A stretch of DNA of 64,000 nt from CAYFJV01 sp964460605 (GTDB lineage: Archaea > Nanobdellota > Nanobdellia > Woesearchaeales > GW2011-AR9). The stretch lies in assembly GCA_964460605.1 (NCBI GenBank), contig CAYWPT010000002.1:67286-131285 (forward strand), given 5' to 3'. Numbering within the stretch: position 1 is the stretch's first letter; every line of letters starts with the position of its first letter. The notes beneath the pieces were generated by a model. It was not told the origin of the DNA, did not search any database, and saw nothing but the letters and a program-made list of their open reading frames with translations. Shown here piece by piece: positions 25,994-35,072 of this stretch. The position numbers were made by a program, and so were the translations under genes.

Positions 25994-26643
25994 GATAAGT
26001 TTACACCAAATAAACTTAAAAAATCAACAAACAATATTTTTACCCAACCCAAATAAGGGATTCTCATTGCAGATTTTCCAATAACTCTATCCTCTTCAAT
26101 ATCAAGTTCTCCATTAACACCACCAAAACTCTCTTTGTTATGATCACCTTTAGTTTGGTAATGTGCAGTTCCATCAACTTCCCACTCTTTTACAACTCTA
26201 TGAATAATTGGTTGTGGTCGTGGACCCCAAAATACAATGACATCTCCTACTTCACCTGCACGCCATAAAACAATTATATCTCCTTTATTAAAACCATTTT
26301 TCATAGAAAAAGATAAGAAGTCTGTTTTATCTATTCCCATATCTTCATACCAGTACCCACAGATGTTCCACCATGAATCAAAACTTTCTGGAAACTCTAC
26401 AAATTCTTGTCCACAAATTCTTCCATCATGTAAGCCATGTTCCATACTCTCACTCATAACTGCAACAACTGGGAAACTTGTTCCTAAAACTACCCCCAAA
26501 AATGGGTATATCAAAAATCTAATAATAAGAAAAGCAATAACTACATTTGCAATCCAACTAGCAGCTGAATCTTCATGCCAAAGAAAGTGCCATACTTTTT
26601 TGAATCCAGTACGCTCTTCCTTGTAGTTTTTTTTTGTTTTCAT
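25990..26643 (-). CDS. Signal peptidase I, archaeal/ER (Sec11) type
   Basis: Membrane protease that removes signal peptides from exported proteins. One N-terminal membrane helix (about residues 30-54) precedes the catalytic Ser66 in VMSESMEHG. The S26B-type His lies in IIHRVV, and the TKGDHNKES and DRVIGKSAMRIPYLGW segments form the rest of the active site and substrate pocket. A second hydrophobic segment ends the protein. Bacterial LepB would have Lys instead of this His. It has clear clients in this window: several proteins with signal peptides at 54-62 kb and 9.9-12.3 kb. Confidence 0.93.
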   Translation of the reverse strand: MKTKKNYKEERTGFKKVWHFLWHEDSAASWIANVVIAFLIIRFLIYPFLGVVLGTSFPVVAVMSESMEHGLHDGRICGQEFVEFPESFDSWWNICGYWYEDMGIDKTDFLSFSMKNGFNKGDIIVLWRAGEVGDVIVFWGPRPQPIIHRVVKEWEVDGTAHYQTKGDHNKESFGGVNGELDIEEDRVIGKSAMRIPYLGWVKILFVDFLSLFGVNLS

Positions 26644-26706
26644 TCAATAACAATACATTAGCTAGCTTTAAAAAGCTTTTTATAACTTAACAATCCTTTA
26701 GGCTTT

Positions 26707-27612
26707 ATGAAAATCCATGGCAAAGTGCTTGATAAAGAAAGAATTTCAAAACTTTTAGAATCAATTAAGCAGAAAAGGGAGCTTGAAGCAATGAGTAGAA
26801 CTTTTATCAAAGAACAATTACATAAATTTCTTTTAGACGATTACAAATCCCTCAAATATTTGTTCAAAGCTAAGATTTCTCCAAGATCAAAAGAATATAA
26901 AAACATTGTAAAACAAGTAAGAGCAAGGCTCAGAAGATTCCACGGTTTATTCTCAGAGAAAAAAGATTTGGATGAAAGACAAGAATTGTTTGAAAAATTG
27001 CACGATGCAAAAAATTGGAAGCAAGTAAAAATACTAAGCAAAAAGATTCTTAAGACACATGCGTCAACAAAAGAACGTTTAGCATTGTATGACTTTTTGT
27101 ATCCTGAAACTTTCAAAATTATCGGAAAAGTAAATTCTATAATAGACCTTGGAGCTGGTTTAAACCCATTATCTTTAGTAGATATGTCTATCTTAAACAA
27201 AAAGCAAAAGCAAGAATATTATGCTTATGATATTAATGAGAAAGAGATTTCACAATTAAATTTATTTTTTCAAAAAGTCTCTGAACATTATCCTCTCTTC
27301 AAAGGAAAAGCAGAGATTTTAGATTTACTTCATTGGGAGAATGTGAGTCAGCTCCCAGAAGTAGATTTAGCTTTATTATTCAAAGTAACTGATGTTTTAG
27401 ACAGAAGAAAAGGTCACAAGTTAAGTGAGAATATTATCACAAATCTTCATGCTAAATATATTTTGTTAAGTTTTCCTACATTTACAATAAGTGGAAAAAG
27501 AATGGTTGCCCCACGTAGAGCTTGGGTAGAAATGATGTGTAAGAGGTTAGGTTACGAATTTAAAGTAAGAGAAAGAAAAAATGAAATATTTTATTTGATT
27601 ATGAAAAATTAA
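26707..27612 (+). CDS. 16S rRNA m7G1405 methyltransferase-like protein (Rmt/FmrO family)
   Basis: SAM-dependent methyltransferase resembling the Arm/Rmt/FmrO family, whose members methylate N7 of G1405 in 16S rRNA and give 4,6-disubstituted-deoxystreptamine aminoglycoside resistance. Conserved family blocks appear in order: HASTKERL (118-125), the SAM loop IDLGAGLNPLSL (146-157), YAYDIN (173-177), LLFKVTDVLDR (223-233) and SFPTFTISGK (255-264). 301 residues with an alpha-helical N-terminal domain, as in RmtB (about 250). A TATA-like TTTTTATAAC precedes it by about 30 bases. In an archaeon it is unlikely to be a resistance gene; a native rRNA modification is more plausible. The target base is inferred from the family only. 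Confidence 0.78.
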   Translation: MKIHGKVLDKERISKLLESIKQKRELEAMSRTFIKEQLHKFLLDDYKSLKYLFKAKISPRSKEYKNIVKQVRARLRRFHGLFSEKKDLDERQELFEKLHDAKNWKQVKILSKKILKTHASTKERLALYDFLYPETFKIIGKVNSIIDLGAGLNPLSLVDMSILNKKQKQEYYAYDINEKEISQLNLFFQKVSEHYPLFKGKAEILDLLHWENVSQLPEVDLALLFKVTDVLDRRKGHKLSENIITNLHAKYILLSFPTFTISGKRMVAPRRAWVEMMCKRLGYEFKVRERKNEIFYLIMKN

Positions 27613-27622
27613 TGAAATACAT

Positions 27623-28129
27623 TTACCTTTCATCTAATTTTTTATAGGCAACATAAATGAGTATTACTAAAGTAATACCTAAGATAACAAATCTAAGTAA
27701 ATCTTCTGCAAATTCCCAATAAGAGATAGTTCCTACAAATAAAGTTAATAATCCACCAACTAAAGCTCCTAAATTAATAGTTTTTTGTTCAATGAAAATT
27801 CCACCTATTAAAGCTGTTAAACCCAGAATTAAAGTAATTATGAAGTAGACTTTACTATAACTTTCTCTTGCAGTATCAAATGCTTCATTACAAGACATTT
27901 TGTTATTACAATTTCCAGTTTCCCCTTCAATTCTAGGTACTGAACCTTCAGCATATTCAAACCATTCGCCATTTGCTCCAGAACATTCAATTTCATTTGT
28001 AATTTCAAATAAGTTTGGGCAGAAATCATCATACAATGGTCTATCATAAAAAGTCATAATCCCATAATTAATGAATAGGGTAAAAATTATTGCAATTGCT
28101 AGACCTACAATAACTTGTTTGAGCTTCAT
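27623..28129 (-). CDS. Membrane protein with an extracytoplasmic Cys-containing loop
   Basis: 168 residues: an N-terminal membrane helix (about 5-24), an outside loop of some 65 residues with four Cys (CPNLFEITNEIEC, CNNKMSC), then three membrane helices and a short basic tail. Family not recognised. A TTTATTAA element lies about 27 bases before the ATG (28151-28160), so the mRNA is probably leaderless. Convergent with the Rmt-like gene. Confidence 0.6.
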   Translation of the reverse strand: MKLKQVIVGLAIAIIFTLFINYGIMTFYDRPLYDDFCPNLFEITNEIECSGANGEWFEYAEGSVPRIEGETGNCNNKMSCNEAFDTARESYSKVYFIITLILGLTALIGGIFIEQKTINLGALVGGLLTLFVGTISYWEFAEDLLRFVILGITLVILIYVAYKKLDER

Positions 28130-28159
28130 GATTTGAATATAAAGTTTGTATTAATAAAC

Positions 28160-28312
28160 TTATACTTTTAATTCAGAAGCAACTTTTAATCCACTAGTGT
28201 ATTCACTGGTTGTTGTCACGAATATTTTGACTTCAAGAGATTTATGAAGAGATGATGGGCCATCAGTAAAGGCACTTTTGTATTGCGTAAGACAAGTAAT
28301 ATAAAAAATCAA
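28160..28312 (-). pseudogene. ATG-less coding-like relic (SLEVKIFVTTTSEYT)
   Basis: An open frame of about 50 codons lacking ATG (TTG at 28310-28312 is the only candidate start) and ending ...GLKVASELKV. Codon use looks protein-like. The segment SLEVKIFVTTTSEYT is echoed by PLIVKILVATTCEYT encoded on the minus strand at 49280-49351 (10 of 15 residues identical; 29 of 38 bases identical in the DNA). Both lie in intergenic space. I read them as remains of one gene family or mobile sequence, identity unknown. Confidence 0.3.
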
Positions 28313-28378
28313 ATTTTTTCTGATGGTTTGAGCTTATTTTTAATTAAATATAACTCTCTGACTTTTTTTCCATTGTTG

Positions 28379-28717
28379 TTAGGAGACCTCTAAAACATCA
28401 CCAATCTTACAAAGTCCTTTACTTTTTTCTAAACCAAGTTCAATACAATATTTAGCTTTTTGATCACGAAATGACCAAAAAGTAAAAGGTTTAAACTCTT
28501 CTTTAATTGCAATGATCTTCATCCTAGAGTCTAAAACTAAAATCTCTAAAGGATAAAAAACAAAAAAATTGTGTAAAGAAACATAACATAAAACAGTAAA
28601 AACCATGATCAGATTCTGTCGAGAACGAAACATTAAACCATGCCCTTGTGAAAACAAATTATTCGCTCTAATCTCTTTATAAGAGATAATTCTTCTAGTT
28701 CTTTTGTTTCTAATCAT
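28379..28717 (-). CDS. DUF192 family protein
   Basis: 112 residues of the DUF192 type: a G-L-M-F-R motif (GHGLMFRSRQ), a hydrophobic strand, LEILVLDSRMKIIAI, and a helix ending in CKIGDVLEV. Members are small beta-barrel-like proteins, often found near exporters, with no known reaction. It lacks a signal peptide. It follows the exchanger gene on the same strand with one base between stop and start, so the two are cotranscribed. Confidence 0.78.
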   Translation of the reverse strand: MIRNKRTRRIISYKEIRANNLFSQGHGLMFRSRQNLIMVFTVLCYVSLHNFFVFYPLEILVLDSRMKIIAIKEEFKPFTFWSFRDQKAKYCIELGLEKSKGLCKIGDVLEVS

Positions 28718-28718
28718 T

Positions 28719-29708
28719 TTATATTGAAGCGATGAAATCTATTGGGAATAAATATTGTCTTAAAACTAAATATATGAAAAACAATACAATCATAAAAATT
28801 GCCTCTCTTTTCCTTAATGTTTCATTCTTAAATAAAAATATGTAGAGTAATCCTGCTGTAACAATTTTAATCGGTAAATCATAAATAAGGACAACATTAG
28901 GGACTGAATAACTAGAAATCATTGCTCCTAAACCAAGGGCAAATAATGGGTTTGTAATATTACTGCCAATTAATACTCCTGCAGAGATTTCTTTTTTATT
29001 TTTTATTACTGCAACTAACGAAGTGCTTAATTCTGGTAAAGCTGCTATAACCCCTAAAATTAATACCCCGAAAAATGAAGCACTAATTCCTGTTGATGCA
29101 ACAATTTGTTCAGATAAATTTAAAATAAATTCTGTTGCAACTGAAACAAGTATAAAAGAGATTAATATTAATATCATTGAACTAAATAATTTATATCTTG
29201 AAAGATGATTTTTTGCAATCTTTTTTTTACTTTTTTCTCCATTTTTCAAGTAAATTAGATAAGCTAAATAAGTTAGGACTAAAAGTATCCCTTCAAATCT
29301 AGTAATCAGTCCACTCCAAGAAAATACCCATAATAATGCTGATGCAAATATAAGCCCACCCATTTCTTTAAGTAAATTTTTTTTAAGTATTATAATCGAA
29401 CCAACAATTCCAACTAATGGGAGAATTAAGTTTTGTTGAAAAATATCACTCCCAATATTAGTCCCAACAACTAATGCTGAAAGTGTATTAAAAGTGCTAG
29501 GATCTTTTAGAATGTCAATACTTGCTATAATATGTGTAAGAATCTCAGGCAAACTGGTCCCAATACTTAACACTGTTAAACCTAAAAATGATCCAGTCCA
29601 ACCCCAATGGTCACCTAAATCAAGAGTTTTTCTTAAAATAACTTCTGCTAAGATAAATATAAGTAAAGCCCCAAAAAGAATGCCAAATGTTTGTAAAAGT
29701 AAAATCAT
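28719..29708 (-). CDS. Calcium/cation antiporter (CaCA family, YrbG-like)
   Basis: Membrane antiporter exchanging Na+ (or H+) for Ca2+. 329 residues with about ten membrane helices and the two inverted alpha-repeats: LTVLSIGTSLPEILTHI with VVGTNIGSDIFQQNL in the first half, and LGVIAALPELSTSLVA with IGSNITNPLFALGLGA in the second. The second repeat has A-A-L-P-E in place of the usual G-T-S-x-P-E. A TATA box at 29731-29738 lies 27 bases before the ATG. Downstream, DUF192 follows closely. Confidence 0.9.
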   Translation of the reverse strand: MILLLQTFGILFGALLIFILAEVILRKTLDLGDHWGWTGSFLGLTVLSIGTSLPEILTHIIASIDILKDPSTFNTLSALVVGTNIGSDIFQQNLILPLVGIVGSIIILKKNLLKEMGGLIFASALLWVFSWSGLITRFEGILLVLTYLAYLIYLKNGEKSKKKIAKNHLSRYKLFSSMILILISFILVSVATEFILNLSEQIVASTGISASFFGVLILGVIAALPELSTSLVAVIKNKKEISAGVLIGSNITNPLFALGLGAMISSYSVPNVVLIYDLPIKIVTAGLLYIFLFKNETLRKREAIFMIVLFFIYLVLRQYLFPIDFIASI

Positions 29709-29730
29709 AATAAGTTAAGTGTTTTTTTCT

Positions 29731-29738
29731 TTATATAA
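29731..29738 (-). promoter_or_regulatory. TATA box of the antiporter-DUF192 unit
   Basis: TTATATAA, a palindromic TATA element centred 27 bases before the antiporter ATG at 29708; no ribosome binding site is seen, so the transcript is probably leaderless. Confidence 0.6.
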
Positions 29739-29880
29739 TTTTTTCTTCTTTAGGCTTTCCCACATAAATAATATTTTCTCTTTTTTTCAGTAGCGTATCT
29801 AAGCATAGTGCATGGCATAGTTTTATGGAGAGGCTCCCTATTCAACACTACGGATTGATTTTTTTCACTTCTACTTGCGT

Positions 29881-32757
29881 TTATTCTACAAGAATTCCAA
29901 CTTTACCCGGCATTGCCAGTTTTGCTTTAGCTTCATCTGAAACTTCAGCAATTAAAACTTCAACTTCACAGCCAAACTCTTTCTCCAAAAATGCAACTGC
30001 ATCACGCATTGTTGTCAATTCAGTATCTTGGTCTAATACAATCTTAGGTAATTTACTTTGATCTTTGATAAAAGCTGAAATCATTTTACTTAACTGTTTA
30101 CCTTTCTCTTTAAAATCAGGATTTTCCATAACTTTACGAATAATCTCACCTAAATTCCTAGTATGTCCTAGCTCGCCTTTTACTGTTTCAACAAATGAGT
30201 ATAACCATCTTTCAGCTACAAAGAGTGTATACTTTTTTGGTTTATCTATTTTAGCTAATTCAAGAACTTTTCTCATGCCTTTCATTGTAGTACGAATCAT
30301 TTCTTCTGATGCTTCTGCTTTTAGATTAATCTCATCTTCACTTGCAATTGGCCAAGTTGAAGTGGAAACAAAATCTCCTTCACGTAATTCAAACTTCTCT
30401 GCCAATTCTTCAGCTAGATGAGGGGTAATCGGACACATTAATTTAATCCATTCTTTTGTCAATAATTTTAATAAAGTGCTACTTGATCCACCTCTACGTA
30501 AATACCATCTAAAATGGTCAAAAATTCCAAAATAAGTCTCAGCTGATAATTCACGAAGATTATACCCTTCAAGAGCTGTATTGATTTTATTTACAGATTT
30601 ATAAAATTCTGATTCTAACCATACATCAATTGCTGATTGTTTGTTATCTGTAACTAAACTTATTTCTTCAATTAATGCTACGCATTTCTCAAGTCCGTTT
30701 TTGTAATGCAGAACTGTTTCTTCAGTCCATACTACGTCAACGTGAGGACTCCCTATGTGTGCGTAGTAAAAACGCATGGCATCAACACCGTATTTAGACA
30801 TAGCTTCTGGGATTGGTTCTGCGCCACCCTTACTCTTGGAGATTTTTCCTCCTTTTCCAGTAACCCACCAATTTACAAAGATACCTTTTGGCCATTTACT
30901 ATGATCTAAAATAGCTACATGATTCATTAAAAATACTGGGAAATGTACAGTCTTGTGTTCTTTTCCACCAAGATTAATATCAAGAGGATAAAAGTAATTA
31001 AAATCTTTTTTCACTTCTTTCCACGTTGCAAAATTATCGGTTTTTTCAGAAGGTTCTTTACCCAAAAAAACATAATTAAAGAAATCATCATTCAACTCTT
31101 TACAACTTAATCTTCCATCATTAACATAACGAGACACAATATAATATGAAGGGTACAAAGTAGAATCACTAATAGGTTCAACTGTCCATTTGTTATCAAG
31201 TGGAAATTTACTTCCCATCCATTTCCCTAATCGTACGCAAGCTCGTTCTTGGAACCAATCTAAAATGGCTGGTAATTGTTCTTTATACTCTGAGGGATAA
31301 ATATTCATCTCTGCAACATGATCTTTACTTTTCTCAGTAATTTCAGAATCTGAATATCTGATGAACCATTGATCATCAATTCTTTTGATAATTACCTTTT
31401 CTCCACATCTACAAATAACTTCTTCACTTAGATCATGAAAAATTCCAGCTTGTTTACTAGTAAGCAATTCTAATTTCATAGCTTCTTTTGCGTCTGCTAC
31501 TCTCATCCCTGCAAACTTTCCACAATTATCACGCATCACTCCTGAATGAAATCCTGCTTTGTATACATTCTTTGTAGCTTCTTCTAATTTAGTGTCATCT
31601 AAATCCTTAATTCCTAATTTGATACATTCCTCTTTAGCTGGATATTCCCCATAACCTTTAGTTTGGATGATAGGAATAAGTTTCACTTCTGTTAATTGTT
31701 CTAGGTCAAGTTTATACTTCTCTCTTAATTCTGGCGAAGCTTGTAATGTACTCAAAGCTATATAATCATAAGGTGCATCACTTGGAACACAAGTTACGAC
31801 TCCTGATCCAACTTTCTCATCTACGAATAATGCAGGAAAAATTGGGATTTCTCTTTCAATTCCTGGAGCTATTGCTGTTTTACCAAGCATGTCTTTTACT
31901 GGAACATCTTCTTTGATAATAACATCATCAATTTGGTAACTTAATTTCTGTGCAGCAGTTCTACTCATAATCCAATGTTCTTTTTCAACTTCTACTCGTA
32001 CATATTGTGCACCTGGATTAATCCATAAATTTGTCTGACCGTAGATAGTTTCTGGTCTCAGAGTAGCTGCAACTAAATAATCAACATCACCTGCATTATC
32101 TCTGAATTTAAATTTCAATAAAGTGTACTCATTTTTCTCTGCGTTCCCACCTTGACTAATATCAGTTTCTGACGGATCTACTGCAACAGGTCCATGGACA
32201 ACACAAGCAGTAGCAAAATAAGGCTTTTGAATTAATAGATCTTTCTTGAACAAAGTTCTAAACTGCCATTGGATAAATTTTTCATAATCTTTATTGGTTG
32301 TAGAAGTAAAAGAAGACCAATCTGCTAAAAAACCAAACTTTTTCCAATAATCTTCAACATAAACTTCATTAAAATATTCAATCATTTTTTTAGGGTCTTC
32401 AAGATCTTTTAATTTTGATTCAGGGCAACCGTTTGAAGTAAGATAATTAATCCNNNNNNNNNNCCATTTTGCATCTTGTTTTTTTACTTTGTTTGCAAAA
32501 GCAAATGCGTGGTTACCTGAAGCATGAGTACCTACTGGGAAAAAGACTTCTTTACCTTTCATACGCTCTAAACGACAAATTGCATCTGTGTAAGAAAATC
32601 CTCGCATATGACCAACGTGCATAAAACCAGAAATTCCCGGATAAGCGAAGATCATCATGAATTTTTCTTTATTTTCATCTCTTGTAGCTTTACCTAATTC
32701 TGCTTTTTGCCACTTTAATTGCCACTTCTCTTGTAATTCTACCCAGTTCATTGTCAT
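29881..32757 (-). CDS. leuS: Leucyl-tRNA synthetase, archaeal type (with assembly gap)
   Basis: Class Ia synthetase charging tRNA-Leu. The HIGH motif appears as HVGH (residues 47-50) and the KMSKS loop as KISKSKG near residue 690. An editing (CP1) domain lies between, with the threonine-rich DWSSFTSTTN region before it. The C-terminal anticodon-binding domain and an archaeal-type extension complete 958 residues, typical of archaeal LeuRS. A TATA-like CTTTATAATAC lies about 40 bases upstream and GAGATGA just before the start. Ten N bases at 32454-32463 interrupt the coding sequence near residue 99; the frame is kept across them, but the real number of missing bases is unknown. Confidence 0.92.
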   Translation of the reverse strand: MTMNWVELQEKWQLKWQKAELGKATRDENKEKFMMIFAYPGISGFMHVGHMRGFSYTDAICRLERMKGKEVFFPVGTHASGNHAFAFANKVKKQDAKWXXXXINYLTSNGCPESKLKDLEDPKKMIEYFNEVYVEDYWKKFGFLADWSSFTSTTNKDYEKFIQWQFRTLFKKDLLIQKPYFATACVVHGPVAVDPSETDISQGGNAEKNEYTLLKFKFRDNAGDVDYLVAATLRPETIYGQTNLWINPGAQYVRVEVEKEHWIMSRTAAQKLSYQIDDVIIKEDVPVKDMLGKTAIAPGIEREIPIFPALFVDEKVGSGVVTCVPSDAPYDYIALSTLQASPELREKYKLDLEQLTEVKLIPIIQTKGYGEYPAKEECIKLGIKDLDDTKLEEATKNVYKAGFHSGVMRDNCGKFAGMRVADAKEAMKLELLTSKQAGIFHDLSEEVICRCGEKVIIKRIDDQWFIRYSDSEITEKSKDHVAEMNIYPSEYKEQLPAILDWFQERACVRLGKWMGSKFPLDNKWTVEPISDSTLYPSYYIVSRYVNDGRLSCKELNDDFFNYVFLGKEPSEKTDNFATWKEVKKDFNYFYPLDINLGGKEHKTVHFPVFLMNHVAILDHSKWPKGIFVNWWVTGKGGKISKSKGGAEPIPEAMSKYGVDAMRFYYAHIGSPHVDVVWTEETVLHYKNGLEKCVALIEEISLVTDNKQSAIDVWLESEFYKSVNKINTALEGYNLRELSAETYFGIFDHFRWYLRRGGSSSTLLKLLTKEWIKLMCPITPHLAEELAEKFELREGDFVSTSTWPIASEDEINLKAEASEEMIRTTMKGMRKVLELAKIDKPKKYTLFVAERWLYSFVETVKGELGHTRNLGEIIRKVMENPDFKEKGKQLSKMISAFIKDQSKLPKIVLDQDTELTTMRDAVAFLEKEFGCEVEVLIAEVSDEAKAKLAMPGKVGILVE
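32454..32463. other. Assembly gap (10 N) inside leuS
   Basis: Ten undetermined bases, a scaffold join or masked stretch. The coding frame on both sides agrees, so few residues or a multiple of three plus one are hidden. The two flanks belong to the same gene, which supports the join being correct. Confidence 0.98.
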
Positions 32758-32838
32758 CTCTTTTGAGAATGGGATTTGTATTATAAAGGTTTTCTTCGTT
32801 TGACCTAAATCTTTTTAAAAAACCCTCATTTAAGGTAA

Positions 32839-33102
32839 CTTAGTCTAGAAGAAGAAGATAGTCTTGAAGTAAGGGTTTTAGAACAATTATATGAAGGAAA
32901 AAGACCTAGGAGTTAGAAAATTCTTAAGACCAAGTGGATTTTGGAAAGACTCTTCAATAGTTTAGGAAAATATCCCAGCACATTTGAGATGAAAGAAAAT
33001 GTTTATGATTCTATGTGTGTAGCTTTGTATAAATATCATAGTTGTCTAGAAGCTGTAAGAGAAAGTTATATGGCAATGAATGTTCAAGAAGGTTCTGAGT
33101 AG
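32839..33102 (+). pseudogene. Decayed ORF with homing-endonuclease-associated-repeat-like segment
   Basis: An 88-codon frame with no clear start and one internal TAG (32914-32916). After the stop it reads KTKWILERLFNSLGKYPS and continues with YKYHSCLEAVRES. The pattern I-x-x-L-x-x-L-G-K-x-P-S, a helix, then aromatic-K-x-x-x-S-x-x-x-A resembles the repeat that accompanies HNH homing endonucleases (DNA-binding helical repeats). Reading through the TAG gives a continuous sensible protein, so a disrupted gene is likelier than chance. A short direct repeat ACTGGTC x2 lies just after it (33104-33117). Confidence 0.4.
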
Positions 33103-33161
33103 CACTGGTCACTGGTCAAGTGTGGACTAAGTATTTAAATAGAATTCTAAACATTCAAGAT

Positions 33162-35072
33162 ATGACAATCGAAATCTCTCCAAAATGTAAGGAAATACTC
33201 AAAGAAAAATTTACAAACAAAGAAATTGAAGAAAATATTAATCTTCTTTATTTTTCACCATTAGAAAATTTAGCATTAGATCAAAAACAATTTACAGATT
33301 TTATTAAAAGATCATATGAGAAAAGATACAATTTTGAATATGCAAAAGAATTAAACCAATCAACGCAAGTAAAAAAGATTCAAAAAGAAATTTTAGATTC
33401 TATAAGAAAAAGAGCTACATTAAACATAACTAAAAAAACACTTCAACAATTCCATCCTACAAAAGATCTCAATGAAATTCAAAGAAGACAATCTTTAATA
33501 CAAAAAGCTAAACACTTCTTTTTACAATTCTCTCCTGAAAAAGTAGACCTTATTAGAGAAAAACTGCAACAAGAAGAGAGAAAAACAAACCCATTAAATG
33601 ATGTAATCTATCTCTGTGATGAAGATGAAATTTTCAAAGCCGTTAAAAATAAAATCCCCGCAGATTTTCCCCTATTTATGCTTCCACAGATGCATCAGTT
33701 CAGAAAATACCAAGATGCATCACATATTAGGTATTTATACACAGTAGATTCTAAATTTGCAAGCGAATTAGAACAACACTCTAATGTAGAAGCTGTAGCT
33801 TTTCAAAAATCATTTTTTGCAATGTTTCCTGAACTTTTCATTAAAGAATTTGAAAAAAACCTCTCATTTTTCCAAGCAGCTGCACAAATTGCAGAATTAA
33901 CAAACACAAAAAGTATTGATTTCGATGAGTTAAAAGAAATTACTGGGGCAATCACAGAAATTATTCTCTCTGAAAAACAAGAATTTGATGAAGAAACTTT
34001 AGAATTATTTCTTGCAGAAGCGCAGGAAATTTTTGAGCATAAGTTAGCATCTTGTAACATTAATGGTATGGATTTACTTAAAATTTTACAAGCTCCAAGG
34101 TCTAACACTTTAATTGATAAACATCTTTTAGAAACAGAGATTGAGATGAGAAAAAAGAATGAAGAGATGGTCTCTTTTCTAGACTTTTCAGCATATCCTC
34201 TAGTTCTTAAAAAAGATAAAGTAGAACTACTTAGAAAAGAAAAAGAATCTTCTTCTCTGAAAAGACATTATGCGCAATTAGACAAGTTTCACTTACAAAA
34301 CAAAGAAAAATTAATATTAATTAAACAAGTAAAATTATTTTTAGAAGAAATTGATCTCTTACTTACTTTAGGACAGAGCTTCGCGCGACATAATCCACCA
34401 AAAGTAACTAATAATAAAAAACAATTTTTTAATCTTAAAAATATCAAAAGCAGATCTTTAACAGAATCTAACATTGATGTAGTTCCTATTAATTACCATC
34501 TAGATAGAGCGCAAACAATTATCACTGGAGCAAATTCAGGGGGGAAAACATCTTTACTCAATCTTATCACTGAAACACATCTGTTGGCAATGATGGGGCT
34601 TTTTGTCGAGGGTGAAGCAGAGATAGCCTTATACGATGAGATTCACTATTTCAAAAAATCTTCAGGAACGGTTGGTTGTGGAGCGTTTGAAACTACGTTA
34701 AGATCTTTTGCAGCCTTTGGAGAAAACAAAACAAAAAGAATTTTACTTCTAGCAGATGAGATTGAAAGTATTACCGAACCAGGTGCAGCCTCTAAAATAC
34801 TCTCAGCAACCTTGAGTTGGATTACTAAGCAATCACCAGTAGATATTGTTCTTGTAACGCATTTAGGTGAAGAGTTAGCTAAAGAATGTAAAGAAGCACG
34901 AATTGATGGTATTGAAGCTGAAAGATTAAATGAGAAATTAGAGCTAGTGGTAAATAGAAATCCTAAAATTAATGTTTTAGCAAAATCAACACCACAACTT
35001 ATTGTAGAACGTTTAGCAAAAAAGTATACTTCACCTTACTTTTCATATCTATTAAAAGAAATGCGAACTTAA
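33162..35072 (+). CDS. Archaeal MutS-like ATPase (MutS2/MutS5-related, no mismatch domain)
   Basis: 636 residues from the ATG at 33162. The first two thirds are helical and charged with no FxE mismatch-recognition domain. The C-terminal third is a MutS-type ABC ATPase: Walker A GANSGGKTS, a Q/D-loop region, and Walker B ILLLADEIESITEPGAAS, which replaces the MutS DEIGRGTST signature. Such proteins occur in archaea beside or instead of true MutS; roles proposed for relatives are suppression of recombination or ribosome rescue, but none is shown here. A GTG at 33120 in frame would add 14 residues; the ATG is preferred, with TATTTAAAT about 29 bases upstream. The canonical MutS of this genome is at 44949-47441. 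Confidence 0.8.
   Translation: MTIEISPKCKEILKEKFTNKEIEENINLLYFSPLENLALDQKQFTDFIKRSYEKRYNFEYAKELNQSTQVKKIQKEILDSIRKRATLNITKKTLQQFHPTKDLNEIQRRQSLIQKAKHFFLQFSPEKVDLIREKLQQEERKTNPLNDVIYLCDEDEIFKAVKNKIPADFPLFMLPQMHQFRKYQDASHIRYLYTVDSKFASELEQHSNVEAVAFQKSFFAMFPELFIKEFEKNLSFFQAAAQIAELTNTKSIDFDELKEITGAITEIILSEKQEFDEETLELFLAEAQEIFEHKLASCNINGMDLLKILQAPRSNTLIDKHLLETEIEMRKKNEEMVSFLDFSAYPLVLKKDKVELLRKEKESSSLKRHYAQLDKFHLQNKEKLILIKQVKLFLEEIDLLLTLGQSFARHNPPKVTNNKKQFFNLKNIKSRSLTESNIDVVPINYHLDRAQTIITGANSGGKTSLLNLITETHLLAMMGLFVEGEAEIALYDEIHYFKKSSGTVGCGAFETTLRSFAAFGENKTKRILLLADEIESITEPGAASKILSATLSWITKQSPVDIVLVTHLGEELAKECKEARIDGIEAERLNEKLELVVNRNPKINVLAKSTPQLIVERLAKKYTSPYFSYLLKEMRT

Noticed and set aside
28240..28275. 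GATGATG...CATCAG resembling box C/D small RNA elements
   Set aside because: Boxes are not correctly spaced, there is no C'/D' pair, and no terminal stem; the same bases are part of the 28 kb relic frame.
29750..29838. Minus-strand coding-like frame EPLHKTMPCTMLRYATEKK between leuS and the antiporter
   Set aside because: No start codon, overlaps the antiporter promoter region; the shared word LHK with the 28 kb relic is too short to count as evidence.
33104..33117. Direct repeat ACTGGTC x2, considered as a target-site duplication
   Set aside because: The copies are adjacent, not flanking an insert, and no terminal inverted repeats or transposase are present.
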